Below the pieces are notes generated by a model that was not told where the DNA came from, made no database searches, and saw only the letters and a program-made list of their open reading frames with translations. Positions 39,501-44,421 of a stretch of 64,000 bases of DNA are shown here, piece by piece. The first letter of the stretch is position 1, and every line of letters begins with the position of its first letter. The translations under genes and the position numbers were made by a program. Origin of the DNA: JAJDYQ01 sp965214035 (GTDB lineage Bacteria > Pseudomonadota > Gammaproteobacteria > JAJDYQ01); assembly GCA_965214035.1 (NCBI GenBank), contig OZ243932.1, forward strand, positions 1,240,001 through 1,304,000. Reading direction: 5' to 3'.

Positions 39501-39591
39501 AGGCCGGGCCAGCAAAGTGGCGTTCACGCCGGCAGTGCCCCGGCCGGCATAACGCCGGTATCCCTTTGTTCCTTATGTACGCTGGTATCAT
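24529..39591 (-). CDS. Giant (5020-residue) secreted Calx-beta-repeat protein with C-terminal outer-membrane barrel
   Basis: Layout: a basic start and signal peptide to about residue 51 (PAAVA-QTEG); a passenger of 38 repeats, by my count, to about residue 4518; a glutamine/alanine-rich linker (EEQAQMQAAQAAQEVW); and about 480 residues of alternating strands ending in ELKVNW, an outer-membrane barrel with the usual terminal aromatic. Each repeat is about 90-130 residues and closes with D-D-D or D-N-D, the calcium-binding edge of Calx-beta folds. The pattern fits an autotransporter-like adhesin: the barrel anchors in the outer membrane and the passenger reaches outside, stiffened by calcium. 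ATG 39591 has GGGGGA eight bases upstream. Partner and target are unknown. No cysteine is evident in the repeats. Confidence 0.88.
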   Translation of the reverse strand: MIPAYIRNKGIPALCRPGHCRRERHFAGPALLAALLILPLFVGFLPAAVAQTEGSITVSLTGIAPEQGAEGDSGTNIGAVITIQQNRAISGFGTFSSIMFNVCLGGTADREDYSLSSVINNLATDTIPGGNGCFLQRPFQSVLVSGASAYQIRVNGDTDIESDETVIISLSRIPSTPDNLVIDLGSITFTIQNDDFPPLVDFNPGVISLTEDGTASYTVVLNTPPANNVQIAVAPADPLVATVSPMTLTFAPNNWSTAQTVTVTGADNDIVSSSESTMVDIRHTVDVGDGGSYTSALMIDAVSATVTDDDEAGLFIFETAITSTRVIPVTIDEPTSLTFTVALTSEPTANVTLGTEGFLGDELTLDIDSGLTFTPGNWDTAQTVTLTALDDDNIENETREIFFTIGGASEYVVLNFFISMRITINDDDMPEVTIAGGAAVMEGGGDAATFTLTAEPAPTADLTVTVAVAEEAGQDFVDAGSEGTGRSVTIGTSGTAEYTVAITDDDVDESNGTITVAIEASSDYTVGDPGTATVVVNDDDVAGLDISETAVRVDEEGSSTYTVALTSEPTADVTVTITGASASLTVDTGSTLTFDDTNWSDVQTVTLTASGDVNMDNENFDLMHRASGATEYSSVREDVTVSVIDNDSTPPEVTIAGGAAVMEGSGDAATFTLTAEPAPTADLTVTVAVAEEAGQDFVDAGTEGAGRSVTIGTSGTAEYTVAITDDDVDESNGTITVTIEAGSDYTVGDPGTATVVVNDDDVAGVTVTQSEGDTEVAESGGTDSYTVVLTSEPAVNVEITVTSDDTDISRVAPNGGAFAASTVLTFTATTWNQAQTVRVQGVDDDIENTSDRTVAIGHAVSVSDADSGYSAGLSIDAVSVTVTDDDTAGLDISETAVTVDEEGSITYTVALTSEPTADVTVTITGASEPLTVDTGTGGTLTFDDTNWSDVQTVTLTAADDANMDGETFTLVHTASGSATEYGSVSRSVTVRVNDNDSTLPEVTIAGGAAVTEGSGDAATFTLTADPAPSAELTVTVAVAEEAGQDFVDAGTEGTGRSVTIGTSGTAEYTVAITDNDVDESNGTITVTIEAGSDYTVGDPGTATVVVNDDDVAGLDISETAVTVDEEGSSTYTVALTTEPTADVTVTITGASDPLTVDTGSTLTFDDTNWSDVQTVTLTAADDDNMDEETFILVHTASGSATEYGSVSEDVTVRVIDNDAVVQTAGVTVSTDSLEIREDRQNTYTVELNSVPDSDVVITVTSEAPSVFRLGTGADTGGTITLTFSTGNWSQPQQVTVAGVNDDIDNLNDMRTGTITHVITTGDGGDYDTLGIDPVSVTVLDEDIPSIRITAGSSVEEGDTATFIISLISTPEQSEKMLTISLMVSETTGGNRNVVPPAAEGAQTVEIPPNTGSVTYTIRTQSDRSPLDGQITVEVELAPGTDLFNNFFGTSYLIIDSSASVDVTDDGSVTASLDISETAVTVDEEGSSTYTVALTSEPTADVTVTITGASDPLTVDTGATLTFDDSNWSDVQTVTLTAADDANVDDETFILVHTASGSAAEYGSVREDVTVRVIDNDLPVVTIAGGAAVTEGSGEGGTFTLTVVPAPSAELTITVAVAEEAGQGQDFVDAGNEGAGRSVTIDTSGTVEYTVAITDDDVDESNGAITVTIEAGSDYTVGDPGTATVVVNDDDVAGVTVTQSEGNTEVAESGGTDSYTVVLTSEPAADVEITVTSDDTDISSVAPNGGAFAASTVLTFTATTWNQAQTVRVQGVDDDIKNASDRTVAIGHEISAPDADSGYPAALDIADVTVTVTDDDTAGLDISAGSSVTVDEEGSSTYTVALTSEPTADVTVTITGASDPLMVDTGATLTFDDTNWSDVQTVTLTAADDANMDDETLILAHTASGSATEYGSVSEDVTVTVNDDDTAGLDISETAVTVDEEGSSTYTVALTSEPTADVTVTITGASDPLMVDTGATLTFDDTNWSDVQTVTLTAADDANMDDETLILVHTASGSAAEYGSVSEDVTVNVIDNDAIVQTAGVTVSTDSLLISEDGQNTYTVRLNSEPDSDVVITVTSEAPSVFTLGTGRTVLAEDTSGTITLTFSTENWSEPQRVTVAGVNDDIDNLNDRRIGSITHVITTGDGGDYDDTLDIDPVIVTATDEDTPTIEITAGSSIEEGDTATFIISLTRQSEKMLTISLMVEEDTLNNRNVVPPAAEGDQTVEIPPNTGSVTYTIRTQSDRSPLDGEITVEVVLASGTNFGTTSYFGIGNNASVDVTDDGSFRATLSIDASLQGSSDTGNAFTVTEGDSNARTVGTFTVRLSRSWPVDVSYSACHIGTAEIGVNSDALVRDQLPLNSLRNLNARGCYGGVILSGVQSFTLRVEVVGDMVFEPDETVHLELRTSAPNIDIDPTAGSITFTIQNDDLPMPGVTVTESDDDTTVDESGGTDSYSVVLATQPTANVTITADAGAGVTVDNGEGGNTLTFTSMDWDTAQTITVTGVNDDSDTANREVTIGHTVTSGDSEYSALRPGDVVVTVTDDDPTVVNLTRTGGTGAIEEGGTVNFSITLSRALVAGETIDVPLSIAGAVVLADWTLALLSGADNTGVTLSVETTVMPRVSFSGDGAETAELQLTAVSDSDIEDSERIVIALGDDTAFDDGALATNVGGGADPASPPNEHFSLVINDVVVTPPEVTIAGGAAVMEGSGDAATFTLTADPAPTADLTVTVAVAEEAGQDFVDAGTEGTGRSVTIGTSGMAEYTVAITDNDVDESNGTITVTIEAGSDYTVGDPGTATVVVNDDDTAGLDISEAAVAVDEEGSSTYTVALTTEPTADVTVTITGASDPLTVDTGATLTFDDTNWSDVQTVTLTAADDADRDDETFILVHTASGSATEYGSVSEDVTVRVNDDDVAGLDISETAVMVDEEGSSTYTVALTTEPTADVTVTITGASASLTVDPGATLTFDDTNWSDVQTVTLTAADDANMDGETFILVHTASGSAAEYGSVREDVTVRVIDNDSTLPEVTIAGGAAVTEGSGDAATFTLTAEPAPSAELTVTVAVAEEAGQDFVDAGTEGTGRSVTIGTSGTAEYTVAITDNDVDESNGTITVTIEAGSDYTVGDPGTATVVVNDDDVAGVTVTQSEGDTEVTESGGIDSYTVVLTSEPAANVEITVTSGDTDISRVAPNSGAFTASTVLTFTATTWNQAQMVRVQGVDDDVANTSDRTVVIGHEISAPDADSGYPADRDIADVTVTVTDDDEAGVMIAQSAGNTVVAELGGMDSYTMVLSSEPAGNIVISVTSGEVTAATVEPMVLTFTTATWNVAQTVTVTGVNDDIGNEGGQRIVTVSHAVTTDDAGSGYPADLSIDAVSVTVTDDDEANVTIAQTGAGTSVAELGGTDSYTVVLNTEPTGDVVIDVTSDEVTAATVEPTALTFTMETWNVAQTVTVTGEDDDIDNVDDRRVVNISHAVRAGGSGGYDAVSIAEVSVSVEDDDEASLIFLPDVVRVDEASEQSYEVSLGTQPIGNVTVTISGSGGATGLRLDDDELTFTAGNWNEPQEVTVSAAPDDDMDNEVVTLMHRASAGYGAPATGQVEVRVTDDDIALPGVQVSPTQVTVDENGGVSGYDVVLRTRPLGDVEIELSVSGAASAADVGPLSLSFTPTDWDVAQAVRVTGVNDDIDSADRMLDIGHTITTNDGGSYTVALSIDSVSVRVEDDDEAGAHVNPGIVTVNESVGMGSYTVVLTSQPLGNSTVTIGLASRDSTAAIVSPASLSFTSMNWDEAVRVTVTGVNDEVDNAGDVRVLDIVHAVTAGDGVGYRAGATVLPAATVIVEDDGDDAGLLLDVDERNADGTLSLIEQGDSRHYRVRLSSQPLSDVTVTITGAGSSLRVDAGGAGNSLTFTTMNWSEVQTVTLTAVDDGNLSGERVTLPHAASGGGYDGVTGELTVLIADNDRMSGVSIDSDALRVDEAGDMAMAFYTVVLDAQPSGDVEIGVSSDMTSAATVNPAVLRFTTANWNLRQRVTVTGEDDDIDNAGDGRMALITHTVRLSDGAGYPVDLTIDDVMVSVMDDDEAGLVFEPERVFIAEEGDSRNYGVRLSSQPTGDVTVTVNDAVGGLSVDTGGMPVNSLTFSRMNWRVAQNVMVLAFDDGNEVTETVTLTHTAVGGDYDSVTGGVDVVIADNDRAAGVSVDETVVSVSEGETVIYTVVLDSEPRSDVEIRVTSSDSRIASVSPLTALTFTSDNWNEPQEVRVSGIDDAIDRADRMVSVDHAVSTGDSGGYNAGLSIESVSVTVLDDDERGLVLNRSTLGVVEDGASVAYTVSLSSQPTGDVMVTVNGAVGGLSVDTGGMPVNSLTFSSMNWRVAQNVMVRAVDDGNEVTETVTLTHTAVGGDYDLMMARSLMVRIADDESMMAGVSVSERRVTVEESGGTATYRIHLDSPPMGNVVVNVLSTDMQAAKVEPVSVGFTPLNWGEEQLVTVTGVDDDVDNGAFRTVRIEHRIVAGDGVGYRTGLSIESLEVRVTDDEGRSAGGDEEQAQMQAAQAAQEVWLSHFGLTAVEHMLGGLDYRFSSSRRAGLSGNVKGLPNGGAGQALSGEGVSLVRSLGVDGFGHGRAVGVGSGHDGFGAGSVDRLFKLSRSLSLPNMLRGSRFTYTDEGGTSVWGQASYSSYAGSPGEVSVKGDVTTAMLGMDRELGRTLLGLALAYSDGDGDWDDAGSGEFSSKLTSLLPYVRYDVTDRLRFWGAASYGQGELEQTSSRGSVSTHDLEQVSASAGLRGTLMQSALEEGGLTLTLISEATLVRTETDDSAEMAGMETDTHRFRMGLEWSWQSAETNGIRFTPELELGVRYDGGDTNTGLGIELGGGVSWEAPLKGLALDLRGRRLLEHEDSERDEWGISGSLRFKLRPGSSHGPSLSLSQEYGNTTASSGLDRLLSGSLSDALEEDTSRAGEVSSRWTLKGEWGFALDGGATGVPYAGLSSSGDKRDLTLGWRLSSPGDDLDTKLDVRAMRREKKDSDANHSIGAELKVNW
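29900..38330 (-). repeat. Array of near-identical Calx-beta modules inside the giant gene
   Basis: Five module types recur with only scattered substitutions. Type alpha (VTIAGGAAV to VVVNDDD) occurs six times, type beta (DISETAVTVDEEGS to VIDND) eight times, type gamma (VTVTQSEG to VTDDD) three times, and types delta (VSTDSL) and epsilon (ITAGSS) twice each. Delta-epsilon blocks at about 32.7-33.5 kb and 35.2-35.9 kb match over more than 600 bp. Repeats outside this span, on the barrel side (26.0-29.9 kb) and the first three, are much more diverged. Confidence 0.85.
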
Positions 39592-39696
39592 TTCAGTTTA
39601 TCCCCCTTTTGTTGAGGCGGTTCAATATTCGTAGCTGTGTACAGCCTGTTAAAAATATCCGATAAATCAGTTACTTCCCCAATTGTTCTAATGATT

Positions 39697-39723
39697 ATTA
39701 TACTCGAATTATGTCTTTGTCAA
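39697..39723 (-). promoter_or_regulatory. Strong sigma-70-like promoter of the giant gene
   Basis: Reading leftward, a perfect TTGACA (complement of 39718-39723) and a perfect TATAAT (complement of 39697-39702) are 15 bp apart. Shifting the -10 box to the overlapping AATAAT gives 18 bp. The leader to the ATG at 39591 is about 100 bases. Confidence 0.65.
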
Positions 39724-39747
39724 CCAAAAATTTGAAAAAAATAAAGC

Positions 39748-39771
39748 AGCGGGTGTTCGTGCCGCTTTTTT
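39748..39771 (+). terminator. Terminator-like hairpin between the giant gene and mtaB
   Basis: AGCGG (39748-39752) can pair with CCGCT (39762-39766), followed by a run of T; an A-rich stretch on the other side makes it partly bidirectional. The stem is only five pairs, so it may be a weak terminator or an attenuator in the mtaB leader. The rest of the 39592-39872 gap holds the promoter of the giant gene and nothing else I can identify. Confidence 0.35.
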
Positions 39772-39872
39772 CAGTTCAGGGACCCCGTTGTTTTGTGAGC
39801 CGGTCGGCGGGATTAGGCCGATGGCGGCTTTTGTTGCTAGTATCGGGACTTTGTCATTTCTGATTAGCTGCC

Positions 39873-41150
39873 ATGCGTGTCAATTTACAGTCTTCGGGGT
39901 GCCGGCTTAATGAGGCGGAGTTGCAGGGCTGGGCAGCTGATTTTGAGGCGCACGGGTATGTTGTTACCCGGTGCGTTGATGAGGCGGATGTGGTGGTGGT
40001 GAATACCTGTGCCGTTACCGGTGAGGCCGGGCGCAAGTCGCGGCAGATGATTCGCCGCGCCCGCAGGAATAATCCGCGTGCGAAGCTGGTTGTGAGTGGC
40101 TGCCATGCTACCCTTGAGCCGCACAAAACCCTGCAAATCGAGGGGGTGGAGCTGGTCGTTCCGAATCGAGACAAGGATGCCCTGGTGGCCGCTGTGCATG
40201 CGGCGCTGCATCGGCCGGATGTGCCGGTGCCGGCAGCCGATGAGTCGGCGCTTTTCCGACGCGGGCGCTGCCGGGCATTCATCAAGGTGCAGGATGGCTG
40301 TCGCTGGCGTTGCCGTTATTGCATTGTCACTGTGGCACGCGGGGCGGAGCGCAGTATGCCGGTGGGCCGGATTGTCGAGCAGATCAACCGGCAGGTTGAC
40401 TGTGGCGTGCGGGAGGTGGTGCTGACCGGTGTGCATCTGGGTGGCTATGGTGATGATATCGGCAGCAGTCTGTATGCGTTGACACGCTCGATACTGGCCG
40501 ATACCGGGGTGCGCCGCCTGCGCTTTGGTTCGCTGGAACCCTGGGATCTGCATGAGGATTTTTTTTCTCTGTTCGCCGATGAGCGGGTGATGCCGCATTT
40601 GCATCTGCCGCTGCAAAGCGGTTCGGATACGGTGTTAAAGCGTATGGCACGCCGTTGCAGACGGCATGATTTTACCGCTCTGACGGAGGCGGCCCGTGCC
40701 GCTGTTGATGGCTTTAACATCACTACCGATATTATTGCGGGATTTCCGGGAGAAACCGAGGCAGAGTGGCAGGAGGGTCTTGAGTTTGTCGGGGATATCG
40801 GCTTCGGGCATGTCCATGTGTTTCCTTTTTCGGCACGTGAGGGCACCGGCGCGGCCGGCCTGCCTGACAAAGTGCCTCATGCGGTCATCAGACGCCGGGC
40901 CCGGCAGTTGCGTCAGTTATCCGAGCGGATGCGCTGTGACTTTATGCGGCAGAATGAAGGGAGGGTGTGCGAGGTGTTGCTGGAGGATCATCGGCGGGCG
41001 TTGCCGGATGGCGGCTTTGTCTGTTCGGGCTATACGCGCAACTATCTGCGGGTCGAGTATGTCACCGACGATGATGTTGAATCGGGTGGTCGTATTATCA
41101 GAGGGCGGCTGGCGGTGTCGGATGGGCGGGCTGTGCTGGTCGGTGTGTGA
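39873..41150 (+). CDS. mtaB: tRNA t6A37 methylthiotransferase MtaB
   Basis: A radical-SAM enzyme that adds a methylthio group to N6-threonylcarbamoyladenosine 37 of tRNAs. The first iron-sulfur cluster is held by cysteines in QSSGCRLNEAE, VVNTCAVTGEA and VVSGCHATLEP; the radical-SAM cluster by DGCRWRCRYCIV. GFNITTDIIAGFPGETE and LHLPLQSGSD are family blocks, and the C-terminal TRAM-like part ends at 425 residues. YCIV replaces the more common FCIIP at the radical-SAM motif, so MtaB rather than MiaB or RimO is the best fit. The ribosome-binding site is weak. Confidence 0.9.
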   Translation: MRVNLQSSGCRLNEAELQGWAADFEAHGYVVTRCVDEADVVVVNTCAVTGEAGRKSRQMIRRARRNNPRAKLVVSGCHATLEPHKTLQIEGVELVVPNRDKDALVAAVHAALHRPDVPVPAADESALFRRGRCRAFIKVQDGCRWRCRYCIVTVARGAERSMPVGRIVEQINRQVDCGVREVVLTGVHLGGYGDDIGSSLYALTRSILADTGVRRLRFGSLEPWDLHEDFFSLFADERVMPHLHLPLQSGSDTVLKRMARRCRRHDFTALTEAARAAVDGFNITTDIIAGFPGETEAEWQEGLEFVGDIGFGHVHVFPFSAREGTGAAGLPDKVPHAVIRRRARQLRQLSERMRCDFMRQNEGRVCEVLLEDHRRALPDGGFVCSGYTRNYLRVEYVTDDDVESGGRIIRGRLAVSDGRAVLVGV

Positions 41151-41184
41151 ATGTGCGGTGCCGGCGGACTGGCTTCAGATCCAT

Positions 41185-41799
41185 TCAGGCACCGATGATC
41201 GGCTGCATGGCCCGGTGCTCCCGAATCAGGTTCAGGGCACGCGACAACAGGCTTTTACCGGGTTCCGTGCGGTGCCATGTCGAAAGGCCGGAGGAGTGCG
41301 GCAGGGGGATGCAGTCGGTTTTGCCGACCGTGGTTTCAACGGTCATTTTTTGTCCGACCACTTCAATCAGTCTGTCGAAGTCCAGAAATTGCTGAATCGC
41401 CAGTTTGCCGACCGGAATCATGAGTTCGGGCTGCAGGAGTCTGAACTCCCTGTCCAGCCATTTTCTGCATCGTGCTATCTCGGCTTGTTCGGGAACCCGG
41501 TCGCCGCCTTTCGGATTTTTACCGGGAAAACAGCGACATACGGCAGCCATATAAACCTGATTACGGAAGTTTTCTTCGGTGATGCCGATTGAGGCGTACC
41601 ATGCAAACAGTGTCCTGCCGGCGGTCCAGCCAAAGGGTTTGCCAACCCGGCCTTCGTGTTTGCCCGGTGCCTGCCCGATCTGGATCACCCTGCCGGTGGC
41701 CGGTGCGCCTGTAATCACCGGACCTGTCATGTCGGGGCAGGCCGTACAGCGGCTCAGGCTGGCCTGGTGGGCGATGATCTTTTGCCGGCTTACAGGCAT
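41185..41799 (-). CDS. Uracil-DNA glycosylase family protein (iron-sulfur type)
   Basis: The 204-residue protein has the family motif A as GQAPGKHEGRVGKPFGWTAG and the second active-site loop as PLPHSSGLSTWHR. Cysteines 18, 21, 88 or 90, and 111 are placed as in family 4/5 glycosylases that hold a 4Fe-4S cluster. It would remove uracil or related deaminated bases from DNA. The spacing of the motifs resembles the shorter, less studied group annotated simply as uracil-DNA glycosylase family, so the exact class is uncertain. Its start overlaps the end of znuA by ten bases. Confidence 0.8.
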   Translation of the reverse strand: MPVSRQKIIAHQASLSRCTACPDMTGPVITGAPATGRVIQIGQAPGKHEGRVGKPFGWTAGRTLFAWYASIGITEENFRNQVYMAAVCRCFPGKNPKGGDRVPEQAEIARCRKWLDREFRLLQPELMIPVGKLAIQQFLDFDRLIEVVGQKMTVETTVGKTDCIPLPHSSGLSTWHRTEPGKSLLSRALNLIREHRAMQPIIGA

Positions 41800-42683
41800 T
41801 TGGCAAAGGCATCTGCGACACGGTTCATCATAATAAAGTAGGTGTCAGCACCGGCCGGCAGATCGGCACCAAGCGGGTCCAGTTCGACACTCTGGAGCTG
41901 GTATTTTTTCTTCAGGCTTTCGATGCGCGGCAACCGGAATTGTGGTTCTACCAGCAGACAGCGGGTCTGCCTTTCCCTGATCGTTTTGTCTATGTCGTGC
42001 AAGTGGCGAGCGCCGGGGCTGGTTTGTACATGGGGGTTGATGATGCCGTGCGTTTCAAGCTGGTAGCGTTCCAGAAAATGGCCCCAGGCGTCGTGATACA
42101 GCAGTCCCGATATTGTCTGTGGTCCGGGCAGGCGTGCCTGTATGTCTCTATCCAGTTGCTGCAGGCGGCTCGACAGTTGTTGCAGGTTTTGCTGTATGGC
42201 GTCGGCATGGTCGGGCAGGTGCCGGGCAAGGATGCGGCTGATGTCGCGGATGTCTTCAAGTATCTTGACAGGGTCCAGCCAGCGATGCGGGTCTTCGTGC
42301 AGGTCGCCATGTCCGTGTCCATGATGCCCATGTCCATGTTCATCTCCGTGCCCTCCTCCTTCGATAAGCTGGATAACCAGCTTGTCAGTCTGGCCGCCGA
42401 TGATCCGGCGCAGTGGCGTTTCGATTGCCGGGCCTATCCAGATAATGATGTCGGCCTGGTCAATTTTGTCTGCATCACCGGGGCGAAGCTGGAAGGTGTG
42501 CGGTGACTGGTAACCTTCAATCAGCAACTGCGGTTGCGTTATGCCGTCCAGCAACCCGCTGACCAACGAGTGCAGCGGCTTGATGGTAACCAGCACATCA
42601 GGCGCGGCGGCCGTATGGGCCGGCATGATCGGAGTAAGCCAGGCGGCAAGGATCAGTATGGCAGGACGTAAGCAGGCTTTCAT
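41790..42683 (-). CDS. znuA: Periplasmic zinc-binding protein of an ABC transporter, ZnuA
   Basis: The start at ATG 42683 gives 297 residues with a signal peptide ending near TAAAPD. Zinc ligands are expected at the histidine of IKPLHSLV, in the histidine-rich loop GGHGDEHGHGHHGHGHGD, in HDAWGHF and in the C-terminal acidic residue. The protein hands zinc to the ZnuB permease. It is divergent from znuC, 44 bp away, so one operator can control both. It overlaps the uracil-DNA glycosylase gene by ten bases, so the two are probably co-transcribed. Confidence 0.93.
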   Translation of the reverse strand: MKACLRPAILILAAWLTPIMPAHTAAAPDVLVTIKPLHSLVSGLLDGITQPQLLIEGYQSPHTFQLRPGDADKIDQADIIIWIGPAIETPLRRIIGGQTDKLVIQLIEGGGHGDEHGHGHHGHGHGDLHEDPHRWLDPVKILEDIRDISRILARHLPDHADAIQQNLQQLSSRLQQLDRDIQARLPGPQTISGLLYHDAWGHFLERYQLETHGIINPHVQTSPGARHLHDIDKTIRERQTRCLLVEPQFRLPRIESLKKKYQLQSVELDPLGADLPAGADTYFIMMNRVADAFAKCL

Positions 42684-42708
42684 GTTCGGCAACCCCCGTA
42701 AAAAACGA

Positions 42709-42721
42709 ATTATGATATAAT
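42709..42721. promoter_or_regulatory. Possible Zur operator overlapping the znuC -10 box
   Basis: In the 44-bp znuA-znuC gap, ATTAT-GAT-ATAAT is a perfect inverted repeat with a three-base centre, loosely like the AT-rich Zur site. It contains TATAAT (42716-42721). That box lies only six bases before the znuC start codon, so a znuC transcript from it would be nearly leaderless. Confidence 0.45.
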
Positions 42722-42727
42722 GACCGG

Positions 42728-43540
42728 ATGCCACAGTCAAGTCTAAATCTGCAAGCAGATGATAAGCTGCTTATTGAGGCGCGTGATGTTTGTGTGGTGC
42801 GTGATGGTCGGCATATTTTGAGCCATATCAGTCTGGAGCTGGTGCGCGGTGAAATCCTGACCATGGTCGGCTTGAACGGTGCGGGCAAGTCAACACTGGT
42901 GAAGGTGCTGACCGGTCTGTTGAGCCCGGATAGCGGTGAGGTCAGAAGAAAGCCGGGCATCCGCATCGGCTATTGTCCACAGCACGCTTTCCCGGATGCG
43001 ATATTACCCATGTCGGCACGCGATTTTTTGCTGCTGGCGGATGCCTCGGCAGGTGCGTCAATCGCCGATGTGCTGGATGAGACCGGTATCGGCGATCTGG
43101 CCTCACAGCAGCTTTTCCGAATGTCCGGCGGTGAGTATCAGCGGCTGCTGCTGGCCAGAGCGATCCTGCGCCAGCCGGATGTGTTGATTCTCGATGAACC
43201 CATGGCCGGTGTGGATATGGCGGGCCAGAGTGATCTGTATGAATTGATTCCAAAACTGAGGGATCGGTATAGCTGTGGTGTGATCCTGGTGTCTCATGAT
43301 ATCTATATTGTCATGGGGGCAACGGACAGGATTATGTGTATCAATCATCATCTGTGTTGCAGCGGTCGGCCGGAAAGTGTGGCCATGCATCCAGAGTTTG
43401 TTTCGCTGTTCGGCGACCGTATCGCCAAAACTCTGGCAGTCTATAAACATGATCACGACCATAGTCATGATCTGCATGGTGACACCCTGGAATCCGGCCA
43501 TGTGTCTGATGATCATTCCCGGCACGAGCATCATCGATAG
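42728..43540 (+). CDS. znuC: Zinc ABC transporter ATPase ZnuC
   Basis: Walker A GLNGAGKST, signature MSGGEYQRLLLARA, Walker B VLILDEPMAGVD and switch histidine VSHDI are all present. The 270-residue chain ends with a histidine-rich tail (KHDHDHSHDLHGD and HSRHEHHR) that may bind zinc and sense its level, a common feature of ZnuC. It powers ZnuB, whose GTG start is two bases past its stop. There is no ribosome-binding site at a normal distance, which agrees with a leaderless mRNA. Confidence 0.94.
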   Translation: MPQSSLNLQADDKLLIEARDVCVVRDGRHILSHISLELVRGEILTMVGLNGAGKSTLVKVLTGLLSPDSGEVRRKPGIRIGYCPQHAFPDAILPMSARDFLLLADASAGASIADVLDETGIGDLASQQLFRMSGGEYQRLLLARAILRQPDVLILDEPMAGVDMAGQSDLYELIPKLRDRYSCGVILVSHDIYIVMGATDRIMCINHHLCCSGRPESVAMHPEFVSLFGDRIAKTLAVYKHDHDHSHDLHGDTLESGHVSDDHSRHEHHR

Positions 43541-43542
43541 CC

Positions 43543-44403
43543 GTGCCTGATTTTTTTATTAACGCGCTGATTGCCGGCACGCTGATCGCTGTCATCGCCG
43601 GGCCGCTCGGCTGCTTTGTGGTCTGGCGCCGGATGGCTTATTTTGGTGGCGCTATCGCCCATTCCGCATTGCTGGGTGTGGCTCTGGCACTGCTGATCGG
43701 TGGTCTGCTGCTGGATGCGGCAGCCAGCCCGGATGATCCGGTTTATCGTGTGGGCAGCTTTCTGATTAATGATCCCTGGCCGGTTGTGCTGGTGGTGAGT
43801 CTGTTGCTGGCGGTCGGCCTGTTAGCCCTGCAACGCCGCCATTTGCTGGCCAACGACACGCTGCTTGGTATCGTCGCACATGGTTCGCTGGCGGTCGGGT
43901 TATTAATCGTCGCTTCAATGGCTTCGCTGCGGATCGATGTCATGTCTTATCTGTTCGGTGATATCCTCGGCATTGATGATGCCAATGTGCGAATACTGTT
44001 ACTGCCCGGCATCGCGGTGCTTGCCCTGCTTGTCTGGCAGTGGCGTGCGCTGCTTGCCATCACCGTGAACGCGGAGCTGGCCGCCGTAGAGGGCATCCAT
44101 GTCGGGCGTACCGAGTTGATGTTTGTGCTTATGCTGGCCTGTGTGGTCGCTCTGGGTATCCGGGTAGTCGGCGTGATGCTTATTGTGTCCATGCTGATTA
44201 TCCCGCCGGCAACAGCAAGGCGCATGGTGAATACGCCGGTGTATATGGCTGTCATGGCATCTGTTATCGGTATGTTTGATGTATGGGCCGGGCTGGCAGC
44301 ATCCTGGTATCTCGACCTGCCCGCCGGCCCGGCAATCGTCGCTGTATCGATGGTGCTGTTTATGGCGGTGATGTTGTTACCGGGTGAGCGGCGTTCAGGG
44401 TAA
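43543..44403 (+). CDS. znuB: Zinc ABC transporter permease ZnuB
   Basis: A 286-residue inner-membrane permease of the ABC-3 family with about eight membrane helices. GPLGCFVVWRRMAYFGGAIAHS near the N-terminus and VVGVMLIVSMLIIPPATAR toward the C-terminus are family blocks. It starts at GTG 43543, two bases after znuC, and completes the ZnuABC zinc importer. It converges on the methyltransferase gene with an 18-bp gap and no visible terminator. Confidence 0.93.
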   Translation: MPDFFINALIAGTLIAVIAGPLGCFVVWRRMAYFGGAIAHSALLGVALALLIGGLLLDAAASPDDPVYRVGSFLINDPWPVVLVVSLLLAVGLLALQRRHLLANDTLLGIVAHGSLAVGLLIVASMASLRIDVMSYLFGDILGIDDANVRILLLPGIAVLALLVWQWRALLAITVNAELAAVEGIHVGRTELMFVLMLACVVALGIRVVGVMLIVSMLIIPPATARRMVNTPVYMAVMASVIGMFDVWAGLAASWYLDLPAGPAIVAVSMVLFMAVMLLPGERRSG

Positions 44404-44421
44404 CTCTGAGCTGTGCGGAAT

